From Hymenobacter cellulosivorans (lineage in GTDB: Bacteria > Bacteroidota > Bacteroidia > Cytophagales > Hymenobacteraceae): a DNA stretch of 64,000 nucleotides. Position numbers and translations under genes: made by a program. Positions 31,582 through 40,226 of the stretch are shown piece after piece. The stretch spans positions 558,001-622,000 of the forward strand of contig NZ_CP095049.1 of NCBI RefSeq assembly GCF_022919135.1, read 5' to 3'. Each line of letters begins with the position of its first letter. Position 1 is the stretch's first letter. Below the pieces are notes generated by a model that did no database searches, was not told where the DNA came from, and saw only the letters and a program-made list of their open reading frames with translations.

Positions 31582-34500
31582 ATGACTTCAATGGCTTACC
31601 GGCAGCTGCGGCGGCGTCTGCAGCAGGCGCAACGCCTGCAGGCTACCGCCCAGCTCGAGTTACAGGAGCTTCGGGCCGTGGTGGAGCAGCAGCGGTTGGC
31701 GGCGGCCAAACAAACGGCGGCCCTGCTGCAAACCATCCATACGGGCTTGCTGATCGAGAATCAGCAGAGTATCGTAACGCTCAATCATCGGCTGGGCGAG
31801 ATGCTGCTGTTGCCGGGTGAGGCTACGGCCTACCCTGGCCAGCCCAGCGACGTTATTTTTACGCAAAGCCAGCGTGGTTTCGCCAACCCGGCCTGGGTGA
31901 AAGCGCAGATGGCCGCCGCCAAGGATGCCCAAACCCAAGTTAAGGGCCTGCTGCAGCACCTGGTCAACGGCACGATTCTGCAGGTGGATTACCTGCCCGT
32001 GGTGCAAAATGGCGAAACCGTGCTTCACCTGTGGAGCTACGAAGACGTGACCCAGCAGCAGCGCACCCTGCAGCACGTGCAGGAGTTGTCCCGGCTGGCC
32101 GAGCAGTGCCCCAACCCGATTATCTGCTTTACCTACGATGGGCAGGCCCGTTACGCCAACTCGGCCGCCAAAGACGTGTTGCAGATGCTGCAGGAACCGG
32201 CCGAAGCGGCTTGCCAGGCTTTCCTGCGCCATGAAATCAGCGCGGCCCTGGCGGCCCGGCAGCCGCGCGTGTACGAGTACAGCCTGGGGGCGGCCCGCTA
32301 CGTCTGGACCATTGCGCCCCTGCCCCAGGAGGAAGGCGTGAACGTGTACCTGACCGACATTACCGCCCGCCACCAAGCCGAAAAGGAGCTGGAACACAGC
32401 CAGCTGTTTGCCCGCCGCATCACCGACACGATTCCGAACTTGGTCTTTCTGCTGGACCTGGATGAAAGCCGGCTGCTGTACTGCAACAGCCAAAGCTTGC
32501 CACTGCTGGGCTATACCGACGTGGAAATGGTGGCTATGGGCTCCCGCTTGCTACCAAGCCTTTTGCGCCCCACCGACTACCGGAACCTACGGCAGCGCGG
32601 CCCCGAGCTGGCCCAAACCGCGGCCGGCCAAACCCTGGAAACCGAGTACCAGGTGCGGCACCGGGACGGCAGCTGGCGCTGGATGAAGATTAAGAGTGCG
32701 CCTTTTTTGCGCCACCCCGACGGCCGCGTGCGCCAGATGGTGGCGAGCACCGAAGACGTGACGACGCGTCGCAGCATGGAAGCCGAGCTGCGCCAGAGCC
32801 AGTTGTTTGTGGAGCGCTTGGCCAGCACCGCGCCCAACCTGATTTACATCATCGACATTCAGGAAGGCCGCAACGTATACTGCAACGCCTACATTGAAAC
32901 CCTGTTGGGCTATTCGGAGGCCGATTTGCAGTCGATGGGCCCTAACATGCTGGCCCAGCTCACCGCGCCCGACCAGCTGGTGCTCCTGCAAGACCACATC
33001 GACCAGCTCAGCCGCTGCGCCGACGGTGAAATTCGCTCCCTGGAGGTGTTTATGTACCACATCGACGGCAGCCTGCGGTGGCTACGCCTCAACAATACCC
33101 CCTTTGAGCGCAACGCCGCCGGGGAAGTATGGCAGGTAGTGGGCACGGCCGAGAACATCACGCACTGGAAGCTGGCCGAAGAGCAGCGCCAGGCTGCCAA
33201 CCGCACGCTGGCCGAGCAAAACGACTTGTTCCGGCAGGTAATTGACACCACGCCCCACCTGGTATACCTCAAGGATGGGGCCGGCAACTACCTGCTGGCC
33301 AACCAAGCCACGGCCGACCTCTACGGCCTAAGCGTGCAGGAAGTGGTGGAAACCAATGTCAAACAGCTGCCCATTTCCCCCGCCGATGCGGCCCGTTACC
33401 TTAGGGCCGACCGGCAGGTGATAACCTCTCAGCGGGAACTGGTAATGGAAGAAACCTTTACCCGGCCCAGCGGTGAGGTACTGTGGTTTAACAGCATCAA
33501 GCGGCCCTTCCTGCTCACCGACGGCACCACCCAGGTGCTGGGCGTGGATAGCAACATCACCGCCCTGAAGGAAACGCAGCAGGCCCTGCACCAGTCTAAG
33601 GAGGCCGCGGAAGAAAATGCCCGGGTGAAGCAGGACTTCCTGGCCAACATGAGCCACGAGATTCGCACGCCCATGACCGGCATTCTGGGCCTGGCCGGGC
33701 TGCTGCAGAAAACCCCGCTGGATGAGCGGCAAAGCCAGTACCTGGACCACATCCGCCACTCGGCCGAGCAGCTACTAGTTGTCATCAACGACATTCTGGC
33801 TATGGCCCAGCTGGGCGCGGGTAAGGTGCGGCTCGAAACCACGGCCTTCGATTTGCGGGAAGTGCTGGTAGCCAGCCGCCAGTTACTGCTGCCCAAAGCC
33901 GCCGAAAAAGGCATTGCGCTGGAACTGGAATTACCCCCGGCCGAAGTGTCGATGCTGGTCAACGGCGACCCGTACCGCCTGCGGCAAGTGCTGCTCAATC
34001 TGCTTAGCAACGCCGTCAAGTTTACTGACCGGGGCCAGGTCCTGCTGACTTGCCGCCGCCTCAGCGGCCCCCACGATCCGCTGGTATTTCAATTCGCCGT
34101 TCTCGATACCGGCATCGGCATTCCGTCTCACCAGCTGGAACATGTCTTTGAGTCCTTTACCCAGGCCACGGCCAGCACGGCCCGCGAATACGGCGGCTCG
34201 GGGCTGGGGCTAAGCATTTCGCGGGGCCTGGTAGAACTGATGGGCGGCAGCATCACAGTGGAAAGCCGCCTGCACGAGGGCAGTACCTTCCGCGTAACCT
34301 TGCCGTTTGAGCGGGCCGAAGGCCAGGTAACGGTTCCCGCTCCGACCCCGGCGCCGGTCAATTACCACAGCCTGGGCCAGCACCGGATTTTGCTGGCCGA
34401 AGACAACGCCGTAACTCAGTTTCTGGTAAATGCCCAGTTGCTCAATTGGGGCTGCCAAGTCGATATTGCCAGCAACGGGCGCGAGGCCCTGCAGCTGTTT

Positions 34501-35142
34501 CAGCGCCACACCTACGACGCCGTGCTGATGGATATTCAGATGCCCGGCCTCGATGGTACGGCCACGGCCCGCCTGCTGCGCGAGTACCCCGACCCGGCCC
34601 GGGCTGCCACCCCTATCATTGCCCTGACGGCTCACGCCCTGCGCGGTGAAGCCGAACGGTACCTGGCCGCCGGGTTCAATGGCTACGTTTCCAAGCCGTT
34701 TCGGGAAGAAGAGCTGTTTCGGGCTCTGACCAAAGTGCTGCCCCCGGGTCCCTACGCGGGGCCGGCTCCGACGGTCCCGGCATTGGCCGCGGAAGCAGCA
34801 CCCGAGTACAGCTTGCAGGGAATCCGGCGCCTGGCCCACGGCAACAAGGAGTTCGTCAGCCGCCTGATTCGGGTGTTCGTTGAAACCACGCCGCCTATTA
34901 TTCAGGAGCTGGAGCTGGCCTTGCAAAAGCGGAATTGGCTGGCCCTTAGCGCTACGGCTCACCATCTGAAAAGCTCTTTTTCTGGTTTACACATGTACAC
35001 GTTGCTGGAGGTCGTGCGACGCCTGGAAACTGTAACCCAGGACCCCGGCGACGAGCTGACCGAAATAACTGCCCTAGTTTGGCAGGTGCGCACCGTCACG
35101 GACCAAGTAGTAGCCCAGCTGCAGCGGGAGCTTCCCGACTAA
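31582..35142 (+). CDS. Multi-PAS hybrid histidine kinase with REC and HPt domains
   Basis: 1186 residues; no signal peptide or membrane segment, so a cytoplasmic sensor. Coiled coil about 5-60, then five PAS or PAS-like units (about 45-155, 165-275, 275-410, 410-540, 548-670); the third and fourth keep LGYTDVEM / LGYSEADL and DGSWRWM / DGSLRWL. HisKA H-box NMSHEIRTPMTG with H692; ATPase boxes DPYRLRQVLLNLLSNAVKF, DTGIGIP and GSGLGLSIS. Receiver with D984 (LMDIQMPGLDG). C-terminal HPt with H1127 (TAHHLKSSFSG). This is a full internal phosphorelay (H to D to H) able to pass phosphate to D57 of the response regulator. Start: ATG at 31582 preferred over TTG at 31561. Ligand unknown. Confidence 0.94.
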   Translation: MTSMAYRQLRRRLQQAQRLQATAQLELQELRAVVEQQRLAAAKQTAALLQTIHTGLLIENQQSIVTLNHRLGEMLLLPGEATAYPGQPSDVIFTQSQRGFANPAWVKAQMAAAKDAQTQVKGLLQHLVNGTILQVDYLPVVQNGETVLHLWSYEDVTQQQRTLQHVQELSRLAEQCPNPIICFTYDGQARYANSAAKDVLQMLQEPAEAACQAFLRHEISAALAARQPRVYEYSLGAARYVWTIAPLPQEEGVNVYLTDITARHQAEKELEHSQLFARRITDTIPNLVFLLDLDESRLLYCNSQSLPLLGYTDVEMVAMGSRLLPSLLRPTDYRNLRQRGPELAQTAAGQTLETEYQVRHRDGSWRWMKIKSAPFLRHPDGRVRQMVASTEDVTTRRSMEAELRQSQLFVERLASTAPNLIYIIDIQEGRNVYCNAYIETLLGYSEADLQSMGPNMLAQLTAPDQLVLLQDHIDQLSRCADGEIRSLEVFMYHIDGSLRWLRLNNTPFERNAAGEVWQVVGTAENITHWKLAEEQRQAANRTLAEQNDLFRQVIDTTPHLVYLKDGAGNYLLANQATADLYGLSVQEVVETNVKQLPISPADAARYLRADRQVITSQRELVMEETFTRPSGEVLWFNSIKRPFLLTDGTTQVLGVDSNITALKETQQALHQSKEAAEENARVKQDFLANMSHEIRTPMTGILGLAGLLQKTPLDERQSQYLDHIRHSAEQLLVVINDILAMAQLGAGKVRLETTAFDLREVLVASRQLLLPKAAEKGIALELELPPAEVSMLVNGDPYRLRQVLLNLLSNAVKFTDRGQVLLTCRRLSGPHDPLVFQFAVLDTGIGIPSHQLEHVFESFTQATASTAREYGGSGLGLSISRGLVELMGGSITVESRLHEGSTFRVTLPFERAEGQVTVPAPTPAPVNYHSLGQHRILLAEDNAVTQFLVNAQLLNWGCQVDIASNGREALQLFQRHTYDAVLMDIQMPGLDGTATARLLREYPDPARAATPIIALTAHALRGEAERYLAAGFNGYVSKPFREEELFRALTKVLPPGPYAGPAPTVPALAAEAAPEYSLQGIRRLAHGNKEFVSRLIRVFVETTPPIIQELELALQKRNWLALSATAHHLKSSFSGLHMYTLLEVVRRLETVTQDPGDELTEITALVWQVRTVTDQVVAQLQRELPD

Positions 35143-35149
35143 GGCCGCT

Positions 35150-35157
35150 TACCTTTG
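35150..35157 (+). promoter_or_regulatory. Putative -7 element of the flavin oxidoreductase gene
   Basis: TACCTTTG matches TAnnTTTG exactly and sits 24 bases before the ATG at 35181, just after the kinase stop codon. No clear -33 TTG. It would let the next gene be transcribed independently of the kinase. Confidence 0.5.
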
Positions 35158-35180
35158 CCGCGTCAGCCACTCTCCTGCTT

Positions 35181-36248
35181 ATGCCTGATTCACCTGTTTA
35201 TATTGATACCGTAGTTATTGGGGCGGGACAGGCCGGTTTGGCTGCGGCCTACTACTTGCGCCAACATGGACAGTCGTTTGTGGTGCTCGATGAGCGGCCG
35301 ACCGTAGGTCATGTATGGGCTACGCGCTTCGAGAGCCTGCGCTTGTTTTCACCGGCCTGGGCCAGCAGCCTGCCGGGCCTCCCCTGGCCCGGCAACGCCC
35401 GGCGCTACCCCACCAAAGACGAAGCCGCCGCCTACCTGCAACGCTACGCCGAGCATTTTGAGCTGCCCATACGTCTGGGCCAGCGCGTGACCCGCGTAGC
35501 CGTGGCCGACGCCGGAACCAGCTATGAGGTGCGCACCGCCACCGGGCCGCCTTACGTAGCGCGCAACGTGATTGTCTGCACCGGGCCTTTCAATGCGCCA
35601 CGCCTGCCAACGTTTGCCCCTCAGCTGGCGCCAACCGTTACTCAGCTTCACAGCAGCGCTTACCAGCGCGCGGCTCAGCTGCCGGGCACCGGGCCGGTAG
35701 CGGTGGTAGGTAGCGGCAACTCGGCCCTGCAGATTGGCGCCGACCTGGCCGCTACCGGCCGGCCGGTGTACGCGGCCTATAATGAGCTGACGCCCGCCCT
35801 GCCCAATCATACGGGCATGTGGATTTTCCTCAAGTCGACGGGGCTGATGCGGGTGCCGCGGCACTCCTGGCTGGGCCGCCGCATGTTGGCTCGCCCCGAG
35901 CCGGTCGTCAGCGCCGATTTGAGCCGGCTGCGCAGCTTCCCCAACGTTCACTTTATTGGGCCGGCAGTGAGTGTCACGCCAGACGGCCTCGGTCTGCAAG
36001 GTGCCACTGCCGCCACGCCGCCACTGCAGGCCGTAATATGGGCCACTGGCTACGGTCGAGCCTTCGACTGGATTCAGGTACCCGTGTTTGATGCGGCCGG
36101 AGAACCCCGCCACCAGCGCGGCCTGACTGATGCCCCGGGGCTAGCATTTCTGGGCTTGCCCTGGCTACACACCCGCAGCTCGGCCCTGATGGGTGGTGCT
36201 GGTCCTGATGCCCGCTACGTAGTGGAAACGCTACTGAAAAGGACATAA
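35181..36248 (+). CDS. FAD-dependent NAD(P)H oxidoreductase, flavin-monooxygenase-like
   Basis: 355 residues. ATG at 35181 starts right before the first Rossmann fold: VVIGAGQAGLAAAYYLR (FAD, GxGxxG), followed by GHVWATRFESLRLFSPA. A second dinucleotide fold VAVVGSGNSALQIGADLA (about residues 173-190) binds NAD(P)H. IWATGYGRAFDW is the late ATG-Y motif of the FMO/BVMO-like group and is followed by LPWLHTRSSALMGGAG. Such proteins oxidise small sulfur, nitrogen or carbonyl compounds or act as reductases; the exact substrate is open. Not obviously tied to the two-component genes. Confidence 0.9.
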   Translation: MPDSPVYIDTVVIGAGQAGLAAAYYLRQHGQSFVVLDERPTVGHVWATRFESLRLFSPAWASSLPGLPWPGNARRYPTKDEAAAYLQRYAEHFELPIRLGQRVTRVAVADAGTSYEVRTATGPPYVARNVIVCTGPFNAPRLPTFAPQLAPTVTQLHSSAYQRAAQLPGTGPVAVVGSGNSALQIGADLAATGRPVYAAYNELTPALPNHTGMWIFLKSTGLMRVPRHSWLGRRMLARPEPVVSADLSRLRSFPNVHFIGPAVSVTPDGLGLQGATAATPPLQAVIWATGYGRAFDWIQVPVFDAAGEPRHQRGLTDAPGLAFLGLPWLHTRSSALMGGAGPDARYVVETLLKRT

Positions 36249-36325
36249 TTATATCGAAACCGAACCGTGGTTTTTGGGGTTTAGATAAAATAGTAGCCGC
36301 ATACCGGTCATCAGCAAAATACTAG

Positions 36326-36355
36326 TTGCTCCTTACCGTTACAGGTTGTAATTTG
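36326..36355 (+). promoter_or_regulatory. Putative promoter of the 41-residue mini-gene
   Basis: TTG (36326-36328), 20 bases, then TAATTTG (36349-36355), a one-base-short form of the Bacteroidota -33/-7 pair. The ATG follows 22 bases later. Confidence 0.4.
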
Positions 36356-36377
36356 TCTTGTCTCTAATACTTTTCTT

Positions 36378-36503
36378 ATGTCTTTGCTCCTTCTCAGCGG
36401 ACTAGCCGTGGCCGCCGCCCTGCTGGTCTTCAATCCCTTTGACGACAACGACCGGAAAAAGCGCCTGCAGCCCGTGCGGGTTCCAGTGCGCAACCGCCGC
36501 TAA
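36378..36503 (+). CDS. 41-residue predicted membrane mini-protein
   Basis: Short frame from ATG 36378 to TAA 36501-36503. The N-terminus MSLLLLSGLAVAAALLVFN is one hydrophobic segment long enough to cross a membrane; it is followed by an acidic PFDDND turn and a strongly basic tail (KKRLQPVRVPVRNRR). That layout fits a small single-pass protein with a cytoplasmic basic tail. It has a promoter-like element upstream and a strong terminator 17 bases after the stop, so it looks like a complete small transcription unit. No family recognised. Confidence 0.55.
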   Translation: MSLLLLSGLAVAAALLVFNPFDDNDRKKRLQPVRVPVRNRR

Positions 36504-36519
36504 TCTTCTTCTTTTCAAA

Positions 36520-36552
36520 GCAAAAAGGCCTCCCATTCGGAGGCCTTTTTGC
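36520..36552 (+). terminator. Terminator of the mini-gene
   Basis: 14-bp perfect arms GCAAAAAGGCCTCC (36520-36533) and GGAGGCCTTTTTGC (36539-36552), five-base loop. Confidence 0.85.
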
Positions 36553-36591
36553 TGATGCATACTGGAAATACGCGGGCTGGCTCTAACGAAA

Positions 36592-36615
36592 AAAGCAGCC
36601 GACAGCGGCTGCTTT
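36592..36615 (-). terminator. Terminator of the orphan T9SS-tail gene
   Basis: AAAGCAGCCG / CGGCTGCTTT, 10-bp arms, four-base loop, A-run on the plus side giving a U-run on the minus strand; 29 bases after the stop at 36644. Confidence 0.75.
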
Positions 36616-36643
36616 CTAACTGTATCTGGCAGAATTGCGCTCC

Positions 36644-37015
36644 TTAGCGAATAACCAACTTGCGCATTTCACTGGCGTTTTCACCTTCCAGCTTCACGTA
36701 ATACAGGCCGCTGGCAAACTTGCTTAAGTCCAAAGTCTTGGGCCCGCTGAGTTCCGTAATGGACTCACGGTATATAACTGTACCGATAACGTTCAGAATC
36801 CGGAGCTCCAGGCGGCGCCCCTCAAAACCATTGATGGCAATGTGGACAATACCGCTGCTGGGATTGGGGTACACCAAAAAGGATTTTTCGTCAGCGGGCC
36901 GCGTGGGTGCTGACGTACGAACAGCCGGCTGGGCTGAGGCGGAAGGCAGAGTGCTGCGGACAAAACTGAAGCCGAGCACGAGGAGCAGACAAAAAAAGCG
37001 TAAGCGTTGCATCAT
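36644..37015 (-). CDS. Small secreted protein consisting almost only of a T9SS sorting domain
   Basis: 123 residues. Signal peptide MQRLRFFCLLLVLGFSFV to about residue 28, a 15-20 residue linker rich in Ser/Thr/Ala/Pro (SAQPAVRTSAPTRP), then directly a full type A C-terminal domain: SFLVYPNPSSGIVHIAING, RRLELRILNVIGTVIYRE and GLYYVKLEGENASEMRKLVIR in parts. T9SS substrates normally carry a large cargo ahead of this domain; none is present here. Two ATGs at 37015 and 37012 are equivalent. It has its own promoter-like and terminator elements, so it does not look like a broken 3' remnant. Confidence 0.85.
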   Translation of the reverse strand: MMQRLRFFCLLLVLGFSFVRSTLPSASAQPAVRTSAPTRPADEKSFLVYPNPSSGIVHIAINGFEGRRLELRILNVIGTVIYRESITELSGPKTLDLSKFASGLYYVKLEGENASEMRKLVIR

Positions 37016-37087
37016 AGCATGCTGTAGGGTGGGACGAGCGCCAGTTGTATATTGACTAGATTAACGGCCGGCGCTCAATTAGGTTTG

Positions 37088-37095
37088 CAAAGATA
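37088..37095 (-). promoter_or_regulatory. Putative -7 element of the orphan T9SS-tail gene
   Basis: Reads TATCTTTG on the minus strand, exact TAnnTTTG; about 73 bases ahead of the start codon at 37015. No clear -33 found. Confidence 0.45.
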
Positions 37096-37190
37096 ATACG
37101 GAATATGCATTAGAGTTACGAAATATAACTACGCACTGATAAAAGATTTGTTTCTACTCTCTCTTTCACCCTGTTACTACCTAAATTAAG

Positions 37191-38306
37191 TTGGACGTTC
37201 TCATTATCGGTGGCGGATTAGGCGGGCTCACCGCGGCCCTGGATTTGCGGCAGCGCGGTTATCAGGTGACCTTGGTGGAGCGCAAGCGTTACCCGTTTCA
37301 CAAGGTGTGCGGCGAGTACGTTTCCAACGAGGTGCGGCCTTACCTGCGCCGCCTCGGCGTAGACCCGGCTCTGCTGGGCCCGGCCGCCATTACCCAGTTT
37401 ATGCTCACCTCTCCGGCTGGCCGCACGCTCACGAGTCCGCTCGACCTGGGTGGCTTCGGGGTGAGCCGCTACCAACTCGATTATTTCCTGTTTCAGCAAG
37501 CTGAGGCCCGGGGTGTGGTGTTTCACCAGCAGGCTACCGTAACCGACGTGGCGTTTGAGGAAGCCGCTAATGAGCACCTCGTCACGCTGGCGGATGGGCG
37601 GCAGCTCAGGGCCCGGGTGGTGCTGGGGGCCTACGGCAAGCGCGCCAACCTGGACCGTCAGCTGCAGCGCAGCTTTTTTCAGCAACGCTCCCCGTACCTG
37701 GGCGTCAAATACCATCTGCGCCTCGACTTCCCGCGCAATGTCATTGCTCTGCACAACTTTGCCGACGGTTACGCGGGGTTGTCGGCTATTGAGGAAGACA
37801 AGTACTGCTTTTGCTACCTCACGACCCGTCAGAACCTCAAAGCTCACGGCACTATCGGGGCCATGCAGGAGCAGGTCCTGGCCCGCAATCCGCACCTGGG
37901 TAGAGTGCTGCGCGAGGCGGAGTTTCTCTACGACCAGCCCGAGGTAATCAATGAAATATCCTTTGCCCCCAAAAACTGCGTGGAAGACCACGTGCTTATG
38001 TGCGGCGACGCGGCCGGGCTGATTACGCCCCTGTGCGGCAACGGCATGGCCATGGCTATTCACGGCGCCGAGCGGGCCAGCTTCCACCTCGACCAGTTTC
38101 TGCAGGGCCGCTACTCCCGCCCGGCGCTGGAGGCCGCCTACCGCCGCGACTGGCAGCAGCACTTCGGGCCTCGGCTGTGGGTGGGGCGGGCCGTGCAGCG
38201 CCTGTTTGGGCGCCCCGTACTGAGCGAGGCTGTGGTAGGCGGCATGCGGCACTGGCCCGGCGGGGTGCGGGCCCTGATGCGGCGCACCCACGGCTCGGCG
38301 TTTTAA
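37191..38306 (+). CDS. FAD-dependent oxidoreductase of the geranylgeranyl-reductase/hydroxylase type
   Basis: 371 residues. Begins with the FAD fold VLIIGGGLGGLTAALDLR and ERKRYPFHKVCGEYVS (the K-x-C-G-E segment typical of this group); a later FAD loop is VLMCGDAAGLITPLCGNGMA. Start codon is TTG at 37191, only two residues before the first beta strand; no ATG precedes it in frame. It opens a three-gene cassette with a type III polyketide synthase (75 bases downstream) and a methyltransferase. In the Streptomyces srs cluster a flavin monooxygenase plays the matching part, oxidising the phenolic ring to a quinone. A reductase role on a lipid chain is the alternative. Confidence 0.9.
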   Translation: MDVLIIGGGLGGLTAALDLRQRGYQVTLVERKRYPFHKVCGEYVSNEVRPYLRRLGVDPALLGPAAITQFMLTSPAGRTLTSPLDLGGFGVSRYQLDYFLFQQAEARGVVFHQQATVTDVAFEEAANEHLVTLADGRQLRARVVLGAYGKRANLDRQLQRSFFQQRSPYLGVKYHLRLDFPRNVIALHNFADGYAGLSAIEEDKYCFCYLTTRQNLKAHGTIGAMQEQVLARNPHLGRVLREAEFLYDQPEVINEISFAPKNCVEDHVLMCGDAAGLITPLCGNGMAMAIHGAERASFHLDQFLQGRYSRPALEAAYRRDWQQHFGPRLWVGRAVQRLFGRPVLSEAVVGGMRHWPGGVRALMRRTHGSAF

Positions 38307-38381
38307 GGCCCCAAAACCGCCCGCCGTTTAGTTTGTTGCACTCCTAAGCCGAACCGACGGCAAATCCGTATACTGCCTTCG

Positions 38382-39494
38382 ATGACGAGCTACTTGTGTG
38401 CTATTGGCACTGCTACCCCGCCCCACCGCATTCCTCAACCGCAGATTGCCACCTTTATGGCCGAAGGCTTACAGCTGAACGCCGCCGACACACGCAAACT
38501 GCGCGCCCTGTACCGCGTAACGGGCATTGCCCAGCGCTACTCCGTGCTGGCAGACTACAGCCGGACCAACGGGGACTTCGAGTTTTTTCCGAACACGCCC
38601 GACTTGGAGCCTTTCCCCACGGTAGGCCAGCGCATGGCCGCCTACCGGCAATACGCCCTGCCGCTGTCGGTGGAAGCGGTGCGCAACTGCCTGCAGCAGC
38701 AGCCCGACGTGGCTTTGAGCGACATTACCCATCTGATAACGGTGAGCTGCACGGGTATGTACGCCCCGGGCCTCGATATTGAGCTGGTCGCGCAGCTGGG
38801 CCTGAGTACCAGTGTGCGCCGCACCTGCGTCAATTTCATGGGTTGCTACGCGGCGTTTAATGCTTTGAAGCTGGCCCAGGCGTTTTGCCTTGCCGACCCT
38901 AAGGCCAAAGTACTGCTGGTGTGCACCGAGCTGTGCACTATTCACTTTCAGAAGAATAAGGAAGAAGACCACCTGGTATCCAACGCATTGTTCGGCGATG
39001 GGTCGGCGGCGGCCCTGGTGCAGGCCCAGCCAGCCAGCCACGGCTACAGCCTGAGCCTGGAAGCGTTCCACTGCGAGCTGGAACCTGACGGCCACGCCGA
39101 TATGGCCTGGCACATCAACGACTTCGGGTTTGAAATGACCTTGTCGTCGTACGTGCCCAGGATGATTCAGAAGGGCATACGCCAGCTCACCGAAGGCCTG
39201 TTGCGCAAGCTGCCGGTGAAGCTCAAGGACATTCACGCCTTTGCCATTCACCCCGGGGGCCGTAAGATTCTCGAAACTATCGAGCAGGAGCTCGGCATGA
39301 GTGCCCATGACAACCGCTTTGCCTACCAAGTGCTGCGGGACTACGGCAATATGTCGTCGGCCACGGTGCTATTTGTGCTGCGCGAATTGCTCCAGTCGCT
39401 CACGCCGGCTGAGGCTGGGGCGCCGGTGCTCAGCTTTGCTTTCGGACCTGGCCTGACGCTGGAAGCCATGCTGCTACAGGTTCACCTGGCTTAA
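38382..39494 (+). CDS. Type III polyketide synthase
   Basis: 370-residue chalcone-synthase-like enzyme. Catalytic triad seen: C155 in NFMGCYAAFNAL, H290 in FAIHPGGRK and N323 in YGNMSSATV. Other family marks: YLCAIGTATPPHRIPQ at the N-terminus, ITVSCTGMYAPGLDIEL, and the C-terminal LSFAFGPGLTLE. Such enzymes extend an acyl-CoA starter with malonyl-CoA to alkylresorcinols, alkylpyrones or acylphloroglucinols; long-chain starters are usual in bacterial homologues next to methyltransferases. Homodimeric and cytoplasmic. The product cannot be told from sequence by eye. Confidence 0.95.
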   Translation: MTSYLCAIGTATPPHRIPQPQIATFMAEGLQLNAADTRKLRALYRVTGIAQRYSVLADYSRTNGDFEFFPNTPDLEPFPTVGQRMAAYRQYALPLSVEAVRNCLQQQPDVALSDITHLITVSCTGMYAPGLDIELVAQLGLSTSVRRTCVNFMGCYAAFNALKLAQAFCLADPKAKVLLVCTELCTIHFQKNKEEDHLVSNALFGDGSAAALVQAQPASHGYSLSLEAFHCELEPDGHADMAWHINDFGFEMTLSSYVPRMIQKGIRQLTEGLLRKLPVKLKDIHAFAIHPGGRKILETIEQELGMSAHDNRFAYQVLRDYGNMSSATVLFVLRELLQSLTPAEAGAPVLSFAFGPGLTLEAMLLQVHLA

Positions 39495-39512
39495 CGCCTT
39501 TCTGGCTTACCT

Positions 39513-40214
39513 ATGCCCGACCTGAGCACCCGCGCCACCGAGGAAGAGCTGATGGACGACCTGACGCTGGCCTCCGACGCCCTGCGGCAGAATCTGGACG
39601 AGCTGGAAACCATCAACACCTGGCTGGGCGGCTACCGCGTGGTACTCGACGGCCTGCAGCGCCTCCGCTCCCGCTTCCCCAAAAGTCGCGCCCTGCGCCT
39701 GGCCGACCTGGGCAGCGGCGGCGGTGATACGCTGCGCCATATTGCCGGCTGGGCCCGGCGGCAGCGCGTGCCCGTGGAACTGGTGGGCATTGATGCCAAC
39801 GCCTTTATGATAGACTATGCGGCGGCCAAAGCGGCTGGCTTTCCCGAAATCAGCTTTCAGCAGCAGGATATTTTCGGCGCAGAGTTTCAGGAGCAGCAGT
39901 TCGACATCATTACCTGCAGCCTGTTTTGCCACCACTTCTCCAGTGAGGCCCTGGCTCAGTTGCTGCGCCAGCTTAATACCCAGGCCCGCGTGGGCGTGCT
40001 CATCAACGATTTGCACCGCCAGCCTGTCGCCTACTATAGTATTAAGTGGCTTACGCGCCTGTTTCGGGGCTCGTATCTGGTGCAGAATGATGCTCCGCTG
40101 TCGGTGGCCCGGGCCTTTACGCGCCGCGAGTGGCAGCAGATTCTGGCCGCCGCGGGCATTGAGCGGTACTCCTTGCGCTGGTGCTGGGCCTTCCGCTGGC
40201 AGGTTATCTTTTAA
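39513..40214 (+). CDS. SAM-dependent methyltransferase of the polyketide cassette
   Basis: 233 residues, class I Rossmann methyltransferase. SAM motif I LRLADLGSGGGDTLR (about residues 64-79), motif II acidic residue in ELVGIDANAFM, motif IV FDIITCSLFCHHFS. The C-terminal half has the substrate cap SIKWLTRLFRGSYLVQNDAPLS and W-rich end. It starts 18 bases after the polyketide synthase stop, so the two are co-transcribed. The likely job is O- or C-methylation of the phenolic product. Confidence 0.92.
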   Translation: MPDLSTRATEEELMDDLTLASDALRQNLDELETINTWLGGYRVVLDGLQRLRSRFPKSRALRLADLGSGGGDTLRHIAGWARRQRVPVELVGIDANAFMIDYAAAKAAGFPEISFQQQDIFGAEFQEQQFDIITCSLFCHHFSSEALAQLLRQLNTQARVGVLINDLHRQPVAYYSIKWLTRLFRGSYLVQNDAPLSVARAFTRREWQQILAAAGIERYSLRWCWAFRWQVIF

Positions 40215-40226
40215 CCACTCTGCTTA

